Assembly (NCBI GenBank): GCA_947501685.1
Contig: CANMWQ010000003.1
Coordinates: 124,001-188,000, forward strand
DNA from: an uncultured Litoreibacter sp.
GTDB taxonomy: Bacteria; Pseudomonadota; Alphaproteobacteria; Rhodobacterales; Rhodobacteraceae
Direction of reading: 5' to 3'
Length of the DNA: 64,000 nt
The notes below the pieces were generated by a model. That model saw nothing but the letters and a program-made list of their open reading frames with translations. It searched no databases and was not told the origin of the DNA. The number at the start of each line of letters is the position of its first letter. The first letter of the stretch is position 1. The position numbers and the translations under genes were made by a program. Of this stretch, positions 46,426 through 54,873 are shown in pieces.

Positions 46426-46869
46426 ATGCCATCTCTTCTTGTGCTGAACGGGCCCAACCTCAACCTTCTTGGCGCTCGGCAACCCGAGGTCTATGGCCCG
46501 GAAACGTTGGGCGATATCGAAGGCATGTGCCGCGCCTATGCGGAAGAGAAAGGCGTGGGCCTGGAGTTTGCGCAATCCAATCATGAAGGCGCGCTGGTCG
46601 AGCATTTGCATGCCGCCAAAGGCACGCATGATGCGGTGATTTTCAACGCGGGGGCCTACACACACACGTCGGTGGCGCTGATGGATGCAATTGCCTCGAT
46701 CGAGTTGCCGGTGATTGAGCTGCACTTGTCCAATGTGCATGCACGCGAGGCGTTTCGGCATAAATCCTATCTGGCCCCTGTTGCCATCGGGATCATCTGC
46801 GGCTTTGGCGCGCGCGGCTATACGCTGGCTATGGATGCGGCCCTTAACCATCTCGGGGCAGAGGCATGA
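46426..46869 (+). CDS. aroQ: 3-dehydroquinate dehydratase, type II
   Basis: A 147-residue shikimate-pathway enzyme starting MPSLLVLNGPNLNLLGARQP, with the active-site loop around Arg and Tyr near residues 18-24, NHEGALVEHLHAA and the catalytic His in NVHAREAFRH. The ATG at 46426 gives the normal length. It overlaps the LuxR-type gene as ATGA; that coupling is not an expected functional pairing. Confidence 0.96.
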   Translation: MPSLLVLNGPNLNLLGARQPEVYGPETLGDIEGMCRAYAEEKGVGLEFAQSNHEGALVEHLHAAKGTHDAVIFNAGAYTHTSVALMDAIASIELPVIELHLSNVHAREAFRHKSYLAPVAIGIICGFGARGYTLAMDAALNHLGAEA

Positions 46870-47621
46870 TCGACCAGTATCTGCACCAGATGACCGACGC
46901 CAACACGATCGAGGCTGCGTGGGATGTGCATACCAAAAAGATGAATGAATACGGGTTTGACCGCCTGCTCTATGCCTATACGCGCTTTGGCACGGGCTCC
47001 TCTTTGGGGGATCTGCAAGACGCGTTGATCCTGACCAATCAGGACCCGGCCTATGTTGACGAATTTATTGGTCAGGGCATGTATTCCAAAGGGCCTATGG
47101 TGGCCTGGGCCGCAGAAAATACCGGCTCTTGCAGCTGGAACATGATCCGTGAGCAAATCGCGGCAGGCAAGGTGACGCCCGACATGATGGAAGCCATGGC
47201 GCTTAATCAACGGATGAATGTGGTGGCGGGCTACACAATCAGCTTTCACGAGGTCTCCTTGCGGGCCAAAGGGGCCATCGGGCTTTGCGCGCGCGATGGC
47301 ATGACGCAGGCCGATGTCGACGATCTTTGGGCCGAAAGCGGCTCGGAGATTGAGCTGGCCAATAAAATTTTGCACCTCAAAGTGGTGCAATTGCCCCACA
47401 CAACGGGTCAAAGACGCCAGCTGACAGCGCGGCAGCGCGAGGTGTTGGAATGGGTGGCGGATGGCAAAACCATTCAGGATACGGCGACAATTATGGGGCT
47501 AAACCCTGCCACTGTTGAGAAACACCTGCGATTGGCGCGCGAGTCCCTTGACGTCGACACCACGGCTCAGGCCATCCTCAAGGCGTCCTCTCAGAACCAA
47601 TTCTTCCTAATTGAGCGCTGA
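46866..47621 (+). CDS. LuxR-family regulator with autoinducer-binding domain (LuxR solo)
   Basis: A 251-residue regulator with an N-terminal autoinducer-binding-like domain (about 15-165) and a C-terminal LuxR helix-turn-helix (QLTARQREVLEWVADGKTIQ and GLNPATVEKHLRLARESLDV). No luxI gene is in the window, so it is a solo. Conserved Trp and Asp positions of acyl-homoserine-lactone pockets are only partly visible, so the ligand is uncertain. Two palindromes lie directly downstream. Confidence 0.88.
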   Translation: MIDQYLHQMTDANTIEAAWDVHTKKMNEYGFDRLLYAYTRFGTGSSLGDLQDALILTNQDPAYVDEFIGQGMYSKGPMVAWAAENTGSCSWNMIREQIAAGKVTPDMMEAMALNQRMNVVAGYTISFHEVSLRAKGAIGLCARDGMTQADVDDLWAESGSEIELANKILHLKVVQLPHTTGQRRQLTARQREVLEWVADGKTIQDTATIMGLNPATVEKHLRLARESLDVDTTAQAILKASSQNQFFLIER

Positions 47622-47650
47622 TTCCGACTTTCTTAACAGAAGGTTAACGA

Positions 47651-47676
47651 GCAAGGTAAGGTTTACCTTACTTTGC
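47651..47676. promoter_or_regulatory. 26-bp dyad 30 bases after the LuxR gene
   Basis: GCAAGGTAAGGTTTACCTTA plus CTTTGC has arms that match at 12 of 13 positions around its centre (core GTAAGGT-TT-ACCTTAC at 47656-47671). The two-base gap is too short for an RNA loop, so a DNA operator, perhaps for the LuxR protein, is more likely than a hairpin. Confidence 0.55.
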
Positions 47677-47898
47677 ATTTGCGCGGGTTTTTCATAATTT
47701 TTCAGCGTTCCGTGAGTGGTGGCTTTTGCCATGGGACTTTTATCGGACGGCGTATTCCTGGATTTGAAGGAAAATGCGTGGTCCGATCCGGATTATCCGG
47801 AACGCCGTCCAATGGTTCTATTCTGACCCGTTGGACGGCACCTTTCACGCCACAACCGCAAGTCCCCAGCTCCCCAGCATGAACCTTGCGGTGGCATG
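47677..47898. other. Gene-poor stretch between the LuxR gene and tsf
   Basis: The gap from 47622 to 47958 has no convincing gene. Beyond the dyad at 47651 it holds a possible 31-codon frame at 47731-47826 (MGLLSDGVFLDLKENAWSDP and 11 more residues) without a good ribosome site, a 15-bp palindrome TCCGGATTATCCGGA (47787-47801), and a longer inverted pair GGACGGCG/CGCCGTCC around it. The tsf terminator closes the gap on the other strand. Confidence 0.4.
47787..47801. repeat. 15-bp palindrome TCCGGATTATCCGGA
   Basis: Arms of seven bases match perfectly around a single T. It lies between outer inverted arms GGACGGCG (about 47746) and CGCCGTCC (47803-47810). It may be part of a structured RNA or a second operator. 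Confidence 0.5.
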
Positions 47899-47932
47899 AA
47901 AAAACGGCGTTGAGGGAGACCTCAACGCCGTT
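47899..47932 (-). terminator. Intrinsic terminator of the rpsB-tsf operon
   Basis: A perfect 13-bp stem (AACGGCGTTGAGG / CCTCAACGCCGTT) with loop GAGA. On the minus strand it is followed by six T residues. It lies 26 bases after the tsf stop. Confidence 0.9.
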
Positions 47933-47958
47933 CCAGTATTCTTTCAGTTGTAAGCAGC

Positions 47959-48834
47959 TTAGCCCTTGAGGGCTGCGGCCACCTCTTCTGCGAAGTTCTC
48001 TTCTTTTTTCTCAATGCCTTCGCCCACTTCCAGACGCATGAACCCGGTGATCTCGACACCTGCTTCTTTGGCTGCGGCCCCAACGGTCAGGTCAGGGTTC
48101 ACAACGAAGGACTGGTTCACCAATGTGACCTCAGCCATATATTTCTTCATCCGGCCCACGATCATCTTTTCGATCACGGCTTCCGGCTTGCCGCTTTCGC
48201 GCGCAATATCCATCTGAACCTGTTTTTCTTTCTCGACCACGGCTGGGTCCAAATCTGCCTCAGACAGGGAGGCCGGGTTCACAGCCGCGACATGCATCGC
48301 AACCTGTTTGCCAAAAGCTTCATTCTCGCCAGACAGGGCCACCAGCACGCCGATTTTGCCCATGCCCGGAGCCGCCGCGTTATGCACGTAAGAGACCACG
48401 GAGTTGCCCTCCAGACGCGCCATGCGGCGCACGGACATGTTCTCGCCGATGGTGGCCACTTTCGCGGTCACAACGTCTTCGACGGATTTGCCGCCCATAT
48501 CTGCGGCTTTCAACGCGTCCACATCGGACACGGACAAAGCCACGGAGGCGATGCCGGACACCATTTCCTGAAACTCCGCGTTCTTGCCAACAAAGTCCGT
48601 CTCGGAGTTCACCTCGACCGCGACGCCCTCGCCGCCATCTGTGTTCACCGCAACCAGACCTTCTGCCGCGGTGCGGCCGGATTTCTTGGCCGCTTTCGCA
48701 AGCCCCTTGGTGCGCAGCCAGTCAACCGCCGCCTCCATGTCGCCCGCATTCTCGGTCAGCGCTTTTTTCGCGTCCATCATGCCTGCGCCCGTGCTGTCGC
48801 GCAGTTCTTTCACCATCGCAGCCGTAATCGCCAT
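47959..48834 (-). CDS. tsf: Translation elongation factor Ts
   Basis: A 291-residue EF-Ts with the N-terminal UBA-like part ([20 protein letters not shown]), the TDFVGKN motif of the core and a full C-terminal domain. It recycles EF-Tu by releasing GDP. It follows rpsB after 69 bases. Confidence 0.97.
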   Translation of the reverse strand: MAITAAMVKELRDSTGAGMMDAKKALTENAGDMEAAVDWLRTKGLAKAAKKSGRTAAEGLVAVNTDGGEGVAVEVNSETDFVGKNAEFQEMVSGIASVALSVSDVDALKAADMGGKSVEDVVTAKVATIGENMSVRRMARLEGNSVVSYVHNAAAPGMGKIGVLVALSGENEAFGKQVAMHVAAVNPASLSEADLDPAVVEKEKQVQMDIARESGKPEAVIEKMIVGRMKKYMAEVTLVNQSFVVNPDLTVGAAAKEAGVEITGFMRLEVGEGIEKKEENFAEEVAAALKG

Positions 48835-48903
48835 CTCATGGGTCTCCTGTGATTAAATGTGGGAATGTCCGAAGGCAGGCGCGCTGCCCCCGGCAAATCT
48901 CGT

Positions 48904-49698
48904 TTAGGCCTTGGCTTCTTCTGCAGGTGCCTCAGCCGGGGCCTCTTCGGCCACCGCTTCTTCCACCGGGGCTTCCTCAGCCGCACCCAGATCAACGCCA
49001 GCTGCGCCCATTTGGGCCTGCATGCCGTCCAGAGCGGCACGTGCCACCAGATCGCAATACAGAGCAATCGCACGCGACGCGTCGTCATTGCCCGGGATCA
49101 GGTAGTCAATGCCGTCGGGCGAGCAGTTGCTGTCCACGACCGCAATCACCGGGATGCCCAGCTTTTTGGCTTCGGCAATGGCGAGGTCTTCTTTGTTCAC
49201 GTCGATCACAAACAACAGGTCCGGCGTGCCGCCCATCTCGCGGATACCGCCCAGCGATGCCTGAAGCTTGCCTTGGTCGCGCTCCATGCCCAGACGCTCT
49301 TTCTTGGTCAGGCCGGAGAAACCCGTATCCATCGCCTCGTCAATCTTTTTGAGACGCGAGATGGAGTTCGACACGGTTTTCCAGTTGGTCAGCGTGCCGC
49401 CAAGCCAACGGTGGTTCATGTAATATTGCGCGCATTTCTCGGCAGCTTCCGCAATCGGGCGCTGCGCCTGACGCTTGGTGCCCACGAACAAAACGCGGCC
49501 GCCTTTGGCTGTGGTGTCACGCACAACCTGCAACGCTTGATCCAGCATTGGCACGGTTTGTGTCAGGTCCATGATGTGGATCCCGTTCTTGGAGCCGTAG
49601 ATATACGGGTCCATACGAGGGTTCCAACGTGCGGTCTGGTGACCAAAGTGAACGCCAGCTTCCAAGAGCTGACGGAGCGAAAATTCTGGCAAAGCCAT
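48904..49698 (-). CDS. rpsB: 30S ribosomal protein S2
   Basis: A 264-residue S2 starting [20 protein letters not shown], with [20 protein letters not shown] and the [15 protein letters not shown] motif. The C-terminal 35 residues form an alanine- and glutamate-rich tail (repeats of AEEAP type) beyond the usual core, common in alphaproteobacteria. It is the first gene of the rpsB-tsf operon. Confidence 0.97.
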   Translation of the reverse strand: MALPEFSLRQLLEAGVHFGHQTARWNPRMDPYIYGSKNGIHIMDLTQTVPMLDQALQVVRDTTAKGGRVLFVGTKRQAQRPIAEAAEKCAQYYMNHRWLGGTLTNWKTVSNSISRLKKIDEAMDTGFSGLTKKERLGMERDQGKLQASLGGIREMGGTPDLLFVIDVNKEDLAIAEAKKLGIPVIAVVDSNCSPDGIDYLIPGNDDASRAIALYCDLVARAALDGMQAQMGAAGVDLGAAEEAPVEEAVAEEAPAEAPAEEAKA

Positions 49699-49874
49699 GT
49701 CCGTTTTCCTTTCCGGTTTAAGCCTCAGCGGGGTGTGATGGGCTGTTGCCCAAACCGGTGGATGTCATGGGATGTCTCCCCCAATCGACCCGACCCCGCC
49801 TGCGAAGTACGCGCCACATAGACCAAAGCGCGCCCCCCCGCAACCCGTCACGGCCCCTGCGCCCCGCCCTGCCC

Positions 49875-49896
49875 CATCACTGCTTCAAAAATACTC
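49875..49896. repeat. Copy 3 of the dispersed CATCACTGCTT repeat
   Basis: Nearly identical over 22 bases to 4086-4107. It lies 46 bases before psuK in the divergent gap with rpsB and is followed by AATTCCGCCGC. Confidence 0.5.
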
Positions 49897-49942
49897 AATT
49901 CCGCCGCTTGCCAGTCGGCCCAGACCTTGCCCATAAAGCGCC

Positions 49943-50824
49943 ATGAGCAAGCAACCCGACATTCTGTGCATCGGCGCTGTCCTGTGGGACATTATTGGCC
50001 GCGCGCCGTCGCATATGCAGGTGGGCTCGGATGTGCCGGGCCGCATCACCCGCATTCCGGGCGGCGTCGCGCTGAACATTGCCATGGCGCTGAAAGCCTA
50101 CGGCATGCAGCCCGCGCTGCTGGCCGCCGTGGGCCAGGATGACGAAGGGGCGGAGCTGATCCGCGCCTGCACCCGGCTGGGCCTCATCGGGGAGCATATC
50201 TACCGCTCCGAGGATCTGCCCACCGACCGCTACATGGCCGTGGAGGGGGGCAACGGCCTGATCGCCGCCATTGCGGACGCTCATTCGCTGGAGGCCGCTG
50301 GCGACAAGATCCTGCGCCCGCTCACCCAAGGCGCGCTGCAAGGCTGGGACGGCATTGTCGCGCTCGACGGCAACCTGACGGCCGCGCTTCTGGAACAGAT
50401 CGCCCATGCGCCGGCCTTCGCCCAGACCGACCTGCGCGTGGCCCCGGCCTCGCCGGGCAAGGCCGAGCGGCTGATGCCGTTCCTCTCGGGCGGCAAGGCG
50501 ACGCTCTATGTGAATACCGAAGAAGCCGCCCTGCTCCTGCACCGCGCGGTGGACTCCGCCGCCGACGCCGCCCAAGCGCTCATAGACGCAGGCGCGCACC
50601 GCGCCGTGGTCACCGATGGGCCACGCCCTGCCAGCATCGCCTTTGGCGACACGCTGATCACCCGCACCCCGCCGGAGGTGCTTGTCACCCGCGTCACAGG
50701 CGCGGGCGATACGTTCATGGCGGCGCATATTGCGGCTGAGGCACAGGGCACAGCGCCTGAGGCGGCGCTTGACCGCGCGCTCACCGCCGCCGCCATCTAT
50801 ATTTCCGGAGAAACCTACAAATGA
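49943..50824 (+). CDS. psuK: Pseudouridine kinase (PfkB family)
   Basis: A 293-residue ribokinase-fold sugar kinase with IPGGVALNIAMALKAYG and the C-terminal PfkB signature RVTGAGDTFMAAHIAAEAQG with the catalytic Asp. Coupled by ATGA overlap to psuG, it most likely phosphorylates pseudouridine to its 5'-phosphate. On its own the kinase would be hard to assign; the partner gene decides the call. Confidence 0.9.
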   Translation: MSKQPDILCIGAVLWDIIGRAPSHMQVGSDVPGRITRIPGGVALNIAMALKAYGMQPALLAAVGQDDEGAELIRACTRLGLIGEHIYRSEDLPTDRYMAVEGGNGLIAAIADAHSLEAAGDKILRPLTQGALQGWDGIVALDGNLTAALLEQIAHAPAFAQTDLRVAPASPGKAERLMPFLSGGKATLYVNTEEAALLLHRAVDSAADAAQALIDAGAHRAVVTDGPRPASIAFGDTLITRTPPEVLVTRVTGAGDTFMAAHIAAEAQGTAPEAALDRALTAAAIYISGETYK

Positions 50825-51741
50825 CCCTGCGCATGATCCGCTCCACGGAGGTCGCCGCTGCCCTAAAGGCAAACCGCCCCGTCGTGGCGCTGGAAAGCAC
50901 CATCATCACCCATGGCATGCCCTACCCGCAAAATCTCGAGATGGCGCGCGGGGTGGAGCAGCTGATCCGCGCGGAAGGCGCCGTGCCTGCCACCATCGCC
51001 GTGCTCGACGGCACGCTGCATATCGGTCTTGAGGACGCGCAGCTTGAGGATCTGGCCCAACGCCCGGATGCGGCCAAACTGTCCCGCGCCGATATGGCGA
51101 TCTGCCTGTCTACCAAAGGCACTGGGGCCACCACCGTGGCGGCCACGATGATCGCCGCCCATCTGGCAGGCATTGCCGTCTTCGCCACGGGCGGCATCGG
51201 CGGCGTGCATCGCGGGGCGGAGCTGAGCTTTGACGTCTCCGCCGATCTGCAAGAGCTTGCCCAAACCCCCGTCACCGTGGTGGCCGCCGGGGCCAAGGCC
51301 ATTCTCGACATCCCCAAGACGCTCGAACTGCTCGAAACGCTTGGTGTGCCGGTCATCGCTTACGGGCAGGACCAGTTGCCCGCCTTCTGGTCCTCCACGT
51401 CTGACTGGGCGGCCCCGCAACGGCTCGACACCGCCGCCGAGATCGCGCAGGCCCATGCGATGCGCGCAGCTCTCGGGCTGCCCGGAGGCCAGCTGATCGC
51501 CAATCCGGTGCCAAAAGAGGCCGAGATCCCGCAAGAGGCCATCAACCCGATCATCGCGCAGGCTCTCTCTGAGGCGGAGGCGCAACACATCACCGCCAAG
51601 GCGGTCACGCCCTTCCTGCTCAAACGCATTTTCGAGCTGACCGAGGGGCGGTCGCTCGTCACAAATATCGCATTGGTGCGCAATAATGCGCGTCTTGCCG
51701 CAGAAATTGCCTGCGCAATGGGCGCTCTGACACAGGCCTGA
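50821..51741 (+). CDS. psuG: Pseudouridine-5'-phosphate glycosidase
   Basis: A 306-residue PsuG with the family blocks VVALESTIITHGMPYPQNLE, LSTKGTGATTVAATM, FATGGIGGVHRGAELSFDVS and the lysine region after it. It splits pseudouridine 5'-phosphate into uracil and ribose 5-phosphate. With psuK it allows use of modified-nucleoside debris from RNA. No dedicated nucleoside transporter is next to it. Confidence 0.94.
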   Translation: MTLRMIRSTEVAAALKANRPVVALESTIITHGMPYPQNLEMARGVEQLIRAEGAVPATIAVLDGTLHIGLEDAQLEDLAQRPDAAKLSRADMAICLSTKGTGATTVAATMIAAHLAGIAVFATGGIGGVHRGAELSFDVSADLQELAQTPVTVVAAGAKAILDIPKTLELLETLGVPVIAYGQDQLPAFWSSTSDWAAPQRLDTAAEIAQAHAMRAALGLPGGQLIANPVPKEAEIPQEAINPIIAQALSEAEAQHITAKAVTPFLLKRIFELTEGRSLVTNIALVRNNARLAAEIACAMGALTQA

Positions 51742-51833
51742 TCCATCACACATCCTTGTCGCGAACCCCGCTTGTATAGGGTCCCGTCCGTCTCTAGGTT
51801 GCGACAGTAGTCTTTTCAAACTGGCCCGCCCCC

Positions 51834-52571
51834 ATGCCTGACACCGATCCGCTTTCCGACACCAGACGCCGCCGCCCCGGCCGCTTCTCGCGGCTGCGTG
51901 GCAACTTCTTGGCGGGGCTCATCGTGGTCGCGCCCATTGGCATGACGATCTGGCTGATCTGGACCGTTGTGGGCTGGATTGATGGCTGGGTCTGGCCGTT
52001 TATCCCGCGCGCCTACCAGCCTGAAGAGCTGGTCAATTGGGTGATGGGCTACCCCGAAAACCGGATCAGCGTGAATGTTCGCGGCATCGGGATGGTGATC
52101 TTCTTGCTGTTCACCGCCGTGGTCGGCTGGATCACCAAAGGCTTTCTGGGCCGCTCGCTTTTGCGCTTTGGCGAGAACCTCGTGGACCGCATGCCCGTCG
52201 TGCGCTCCATCTATTCCGGGGTGAAGCAAATTGCGGAAACCGTGTTTTCGCAGCGTGACACCTCCTTTGATAAGGCGTGCCTTGTGGAATACCCGCGCCG
52301 TGGCATCTGGGCGATTGCCTTTATCTCCACCTCCGCCAAGGGCGAGATTGCATCCGGCATTCCGGTGGAGGACCAGAAGGTCTCCGTCTTTCTGCCGACC
52401 ACGCCGAACCCGACCTCGGGCTTCTTGCTCTTCGTGCCCAAAAGCGACGTGATTGAGCTGGAAATGAGCGTGGAAGATGCGGCCAAGCTCGTGATCTCCG
52501 CCGGGCTGGTCTACCCGAATGCCAAAGACCCGTCCGCGCCGCCCAAACTGGCCGCTGAGGCGGCGGAATAG
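51834..52571 (+). CDS. DUF502-family membrane protein
   Basis: A 245-residue protein with two membrane helices (about 24-47 and 82-104) and the DUF502 region NLVDRMPVVRSIYSGVKQIA, then PRRGIWAIAFISTS and TTPNPTSGFLLFVPKSDVIE. Function unknown; the family is widespread in bacteria and plants. The stop lies 1 base from the convergent gene's stop. Confidence 0.88.
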   Translation: MPDTDPLSDTRRRRPGRFSRLRGNFLAGLIVVAPIGMTIWLIWTVVGWIDGWVWPFIPRAYQPEELVNWVMGYPENRISVNVRGIGMVIFLLFTAVVGWITKGFLGRSLLRFGENLVDRMPVVRSIYSGVKQIAETVFSQRDTSFDKACLVEYPRRGIWAIAFISTSAKGEIASGIPVEDQKVSVFLPTTPNPTSGFLLFVPKSDVIELEMSVEDAAKLVISAGLVYPNAKDPSAPPKLAAEAAE

Positions 52572-52572
52572 G

Positions 52573-54183
52573 CTATTTCAGCCAGCCCTCATAATGCACG
52601 ATCAGGCCCACGGGCGGCGCGCTGAGTTTTACGTCAAAGCGAAACACGCCATCCTCGTCATATTCCCGCGTCTCAGAGCGTGGCAGCAGCGCCTTGGGCA
52701 GCGGTAGACTCAGAAACCAGCCATGGGTCACGGGCATGCCCATTTCGCCGTCCTCGACAGGCAATGACATTTGAAATTTGAACGGTCCAAACCGCTCCCG
52801 CACCGCGCCTGATCCGGCGGGAGACAGGACCGAGCGGAATGTTTGGCCGTCGAAATAACGGGTCCAGACTTCCGTCTCTCCGACCCGCTCCATCCGCACC
52901 GAAACCGGCGTTTTCTCCCGCTCCGGCGGAAAGCGAAAGAGCGCCGCGACCAGCTTTGCCGCGAGCCCTGCTCCGCGCGTCACCCGCGCCTCGCCCGACA
53001 GCGTGTTGAGGTCCCAAAGATCATGCGCGCGTCGCCAGCTTGCGGGCATCGCGCGCCAAGTCTCCGCGCCCAAGGCCTGCTCGAAAAGCGGCGTGGCATC
53101 AGTGGCTTCCCGGTCAAAGCTGCCGTCCAGCTTTGCCAAGACGGCCTCTGCCTCTTCAAGCGTAAATTCCCCCAACGCAGGCCGCGCGCCGGGGGGCACA
53201 TCCCCCGCAATAAGCCGCCGGATCATCAGCAGCGCCGGGACGGCTGGCACGAACGGCCCCTTGCCCTGCCCCATATGCAGCCGCCAGCCGCGCGTTAGAG
53301 ACTTACCTTGACCGTCCCTCCCAGCAACCCGCATCACCATGCCGCCCTGATCTGAGCCAAAGCCCTTCATCCGCTCGGCGGCCCAGAGAAGCGGGGTCGT
53401 GAACTGGTCCAGCTGGGGCAATAGTCCCTTGCGATGCGCCCAGCCCAAAAGCCGCAAGCTGTGATGCATCAAAGGCAACTCCAACCCCGCCCGAAACAGG
53501 ACGGAGCGCGCATCATAGGCGCCCGGAAACAGCGCCAGATCCGGCGCGCCTATCGGGGATGCGGCCCGGCGCAGCCCTTTGGGCAGGTCTCGGAGCGCGC
53601 TCCCGGACCAAGCAGGCAATTCCGTCCATGCGCCGTTGCGCCAGAGTTTCATGGGCCGCCCGACTTGGCTCAGGATCGCCGCCATCACAGCCCGCCCGCG
53701 CGGGGCGCGGTTGCCGGGCAGGATCGCGCTTTCGATCAGGGTGATCTCTTCTATGTCGCCGCGCAACGCCTCGACCACAGCGCTGGACAGCGCAGGCACG
53801 GTGGAGACCCCCGACAGCACCGCAACCCCCGCCGCGCGTGCCGCGTCGTCCAATTCTGAAATGCCCATGGTGAACGCGGCGTCGTCGCTCAGATCCAGCG
53901 CATGGCAGCCGCATTCCACGGCCAAGCGCGCCAAACTGTACTCTGTATAAGCTTGAAACGGCCCGGCGGCATCGACCACCACGTCGCCCGGCTCCAGCAC
54001 CTCGCGCAAACCGGACGGGTCGCGCAGGTCGAGCTCCATTGCCTCACCGCCATACTCCGCCGTGAACGCCTCCGCCTTGGCCAAGGTTCTGCCGACCACG
54101 ACGACATGGAGACCGTCCCCCAACAAGAGCCGCGCCAGCCTGCCGCCGAACACGCCATAGCCGCCCAGAACAACGACCTTCAT
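52573..54183 (-). CDS. Saccharopine dehydrogenase-like NAD(P) protein with DUF4166 domain
   Basis: A 536-residue two-domain protein. The N-terminal half starts with a Rossmann motif (KVVVLGGYGVFGGRLARLLL) and follows the saccharopine dehydrogenase-like pattern, including DVVVDAAGPFQAY. The C-terminal 170-180 residues, from about LMIRRLIAGDV on, match the DUF4166 type. The reaction is unknown. Its start overlaps the stop of the DCC-family gene, so the two are coupled. Confidence 0.85.
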   Translation of the reverse strand: MKVVVLGGYGVFGGRLARLLLGDGLHVVVVGRTLAKAEAFTAEYGGEAMELDLRDPSGLREVLEPGDVVVDAAGPFQAYTEYSLARLAVECGCHALDLSDDAAFTMGISELDDAARAAGVAVLSGVSTVPALSSAVVEALRGDIEEITLIESAILPGNRAPRGRAVMAAILSQVGRPMKLWRNGAWTELPAWSGSALRDLPKGLRRAASPIGAPDLALFPGAYDARSVLFRAGLELPLMHHSLRLLGWAHRKGLLPQLDQFTTPLLWAAERMKGFGSDQGGMVMRVAGRDGQGKSLTRGWRLHMGQGKGPFVPAVPALLMIRRLIAGDVPPGARPALGEFTLEEAEAVLAKLDGSFDREATDATPLFEQALGAETWRAMPASWRRAHDLWDLNTLSGEARVTRGAGLAAKLVAALFRFPPEREKTPVSVRMERVGETEVWTRYFDGQTFRSVLSPAGSGAVRERFGPFKFQMSLPVEDGEMGMPVTHGWFLSLPLPKALLPRSETREYDEDGVFRFDVKLSAPPVGLIVHYEGWLK

Positions 54184-54638
54184 CGCAAGAGCCTTGCCTG
54201 AATATCCGGGTCCGGCATCGCGCAGAGATCCGCGCGGCCCATCACCTTATACCTGTTGCGCGCCACCACACCGTAGGCCGCGTCGCGCAGGGGTTTGCGG
54301 ATCAGCCGCAAGGCCTCCAACGCGCGCCACCGCCCGCCCAGTTTGCGCCCGACCATGATCGTCGCATCCAGCGAGCTGTAACCAAGCCCGTCTTCGAGAT
54401 AGAGCCATGATGTCGGGTCCTCCGGCTCCATCCCGAAATGGCGCAGCAGCTCCGCGCCGAGCGCGGATTGCACCGGGATGATCCGAAAGGCGGCGTCATG
54501 GTCATTGCGTGCAATCCATTTGGCCCCGCGCGCGCAGAGCCCGCAGGTGGCGTCCATCACTGTCAAGGAGCCGCTGTCGTCAAATTCCGGCACAGCCGCG
54601 TCGCCGCGCCATGAATAGGCAACATTCAGAGGTCGCAT
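54180..54638 (-). CDS. DCC-family thiol-disulfide oxidoreductase-like protein (DUF393)
   Basis: A 152-residue protein with the DCC motif in VMDATCGLCARGAKWIARND, where CGLC is the candidate redox pair, and a YLEDG strand later on. The N-terminal 25 residues (with SWRGDAAVPEFDDSGSL) are an unusual lead; a shorter start is possible. Function unknown. Coupled to the DUF4166 protein gene. Confidence 0.82.
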   Translation of the reverse strand: MRPLNVAYSWRGDAAVPEFDDSGSLTVMDATCGLCARGAKWIARNDHDAAFRIIPVQSALGAELLRHFGMEPEDPTSWLYLEDGLGYSSLDATIMVGRKLGGRWRALEALRLIRKPLRDAAYGVVARNRYKVMGRADLCAMPDPDIQARLLR

Positions 54639-54709
54639 AGAAAGCGCTCCTTTCCATACTCAACCTAAGCCTTGCGGCGCGCCAAAACAGGGTGCGCAAT
54701 GTCGCAGCC

Positions 54710-54835
54710 CTAAAGAGCGCGGCGGACGGCCTTGCTGGTTTGCTTGACGTCCTCGGCTGCGCCCTCAACCGTGTTGCAGGCCGATACCGTGCCCAGCGCG
54801 CCCAGCGCCATCACCAAAATTGCGATCCGTTTCAT
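54710..54835 (-). CDS. Entericidin-like small lipoprotein
   Basis: A 41-residue lipoprotein. The frame gives MKRIAILVMALGALGTVSAC as signal peptide with the lipobox ending at Cys20, followed by NTVEGAAEDVKQTSKAVRRA, the pattern of EcnA/EcnB entericidins. GAGGAA lies a few bases before the ATG. In enteric bacteria the family is linked to stress and cell lysis; in this group the role is unproven. Confidence 0.88.
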   Translation of the reverse strand: MKRIAILVMALGALGTVSACNTVEGAAEDVKQTSKAVRRAL

Positions 54836-54873
54836 AACTGCTTCCTCGCGGTCTTCGCCCTTTTCAAGGGACG

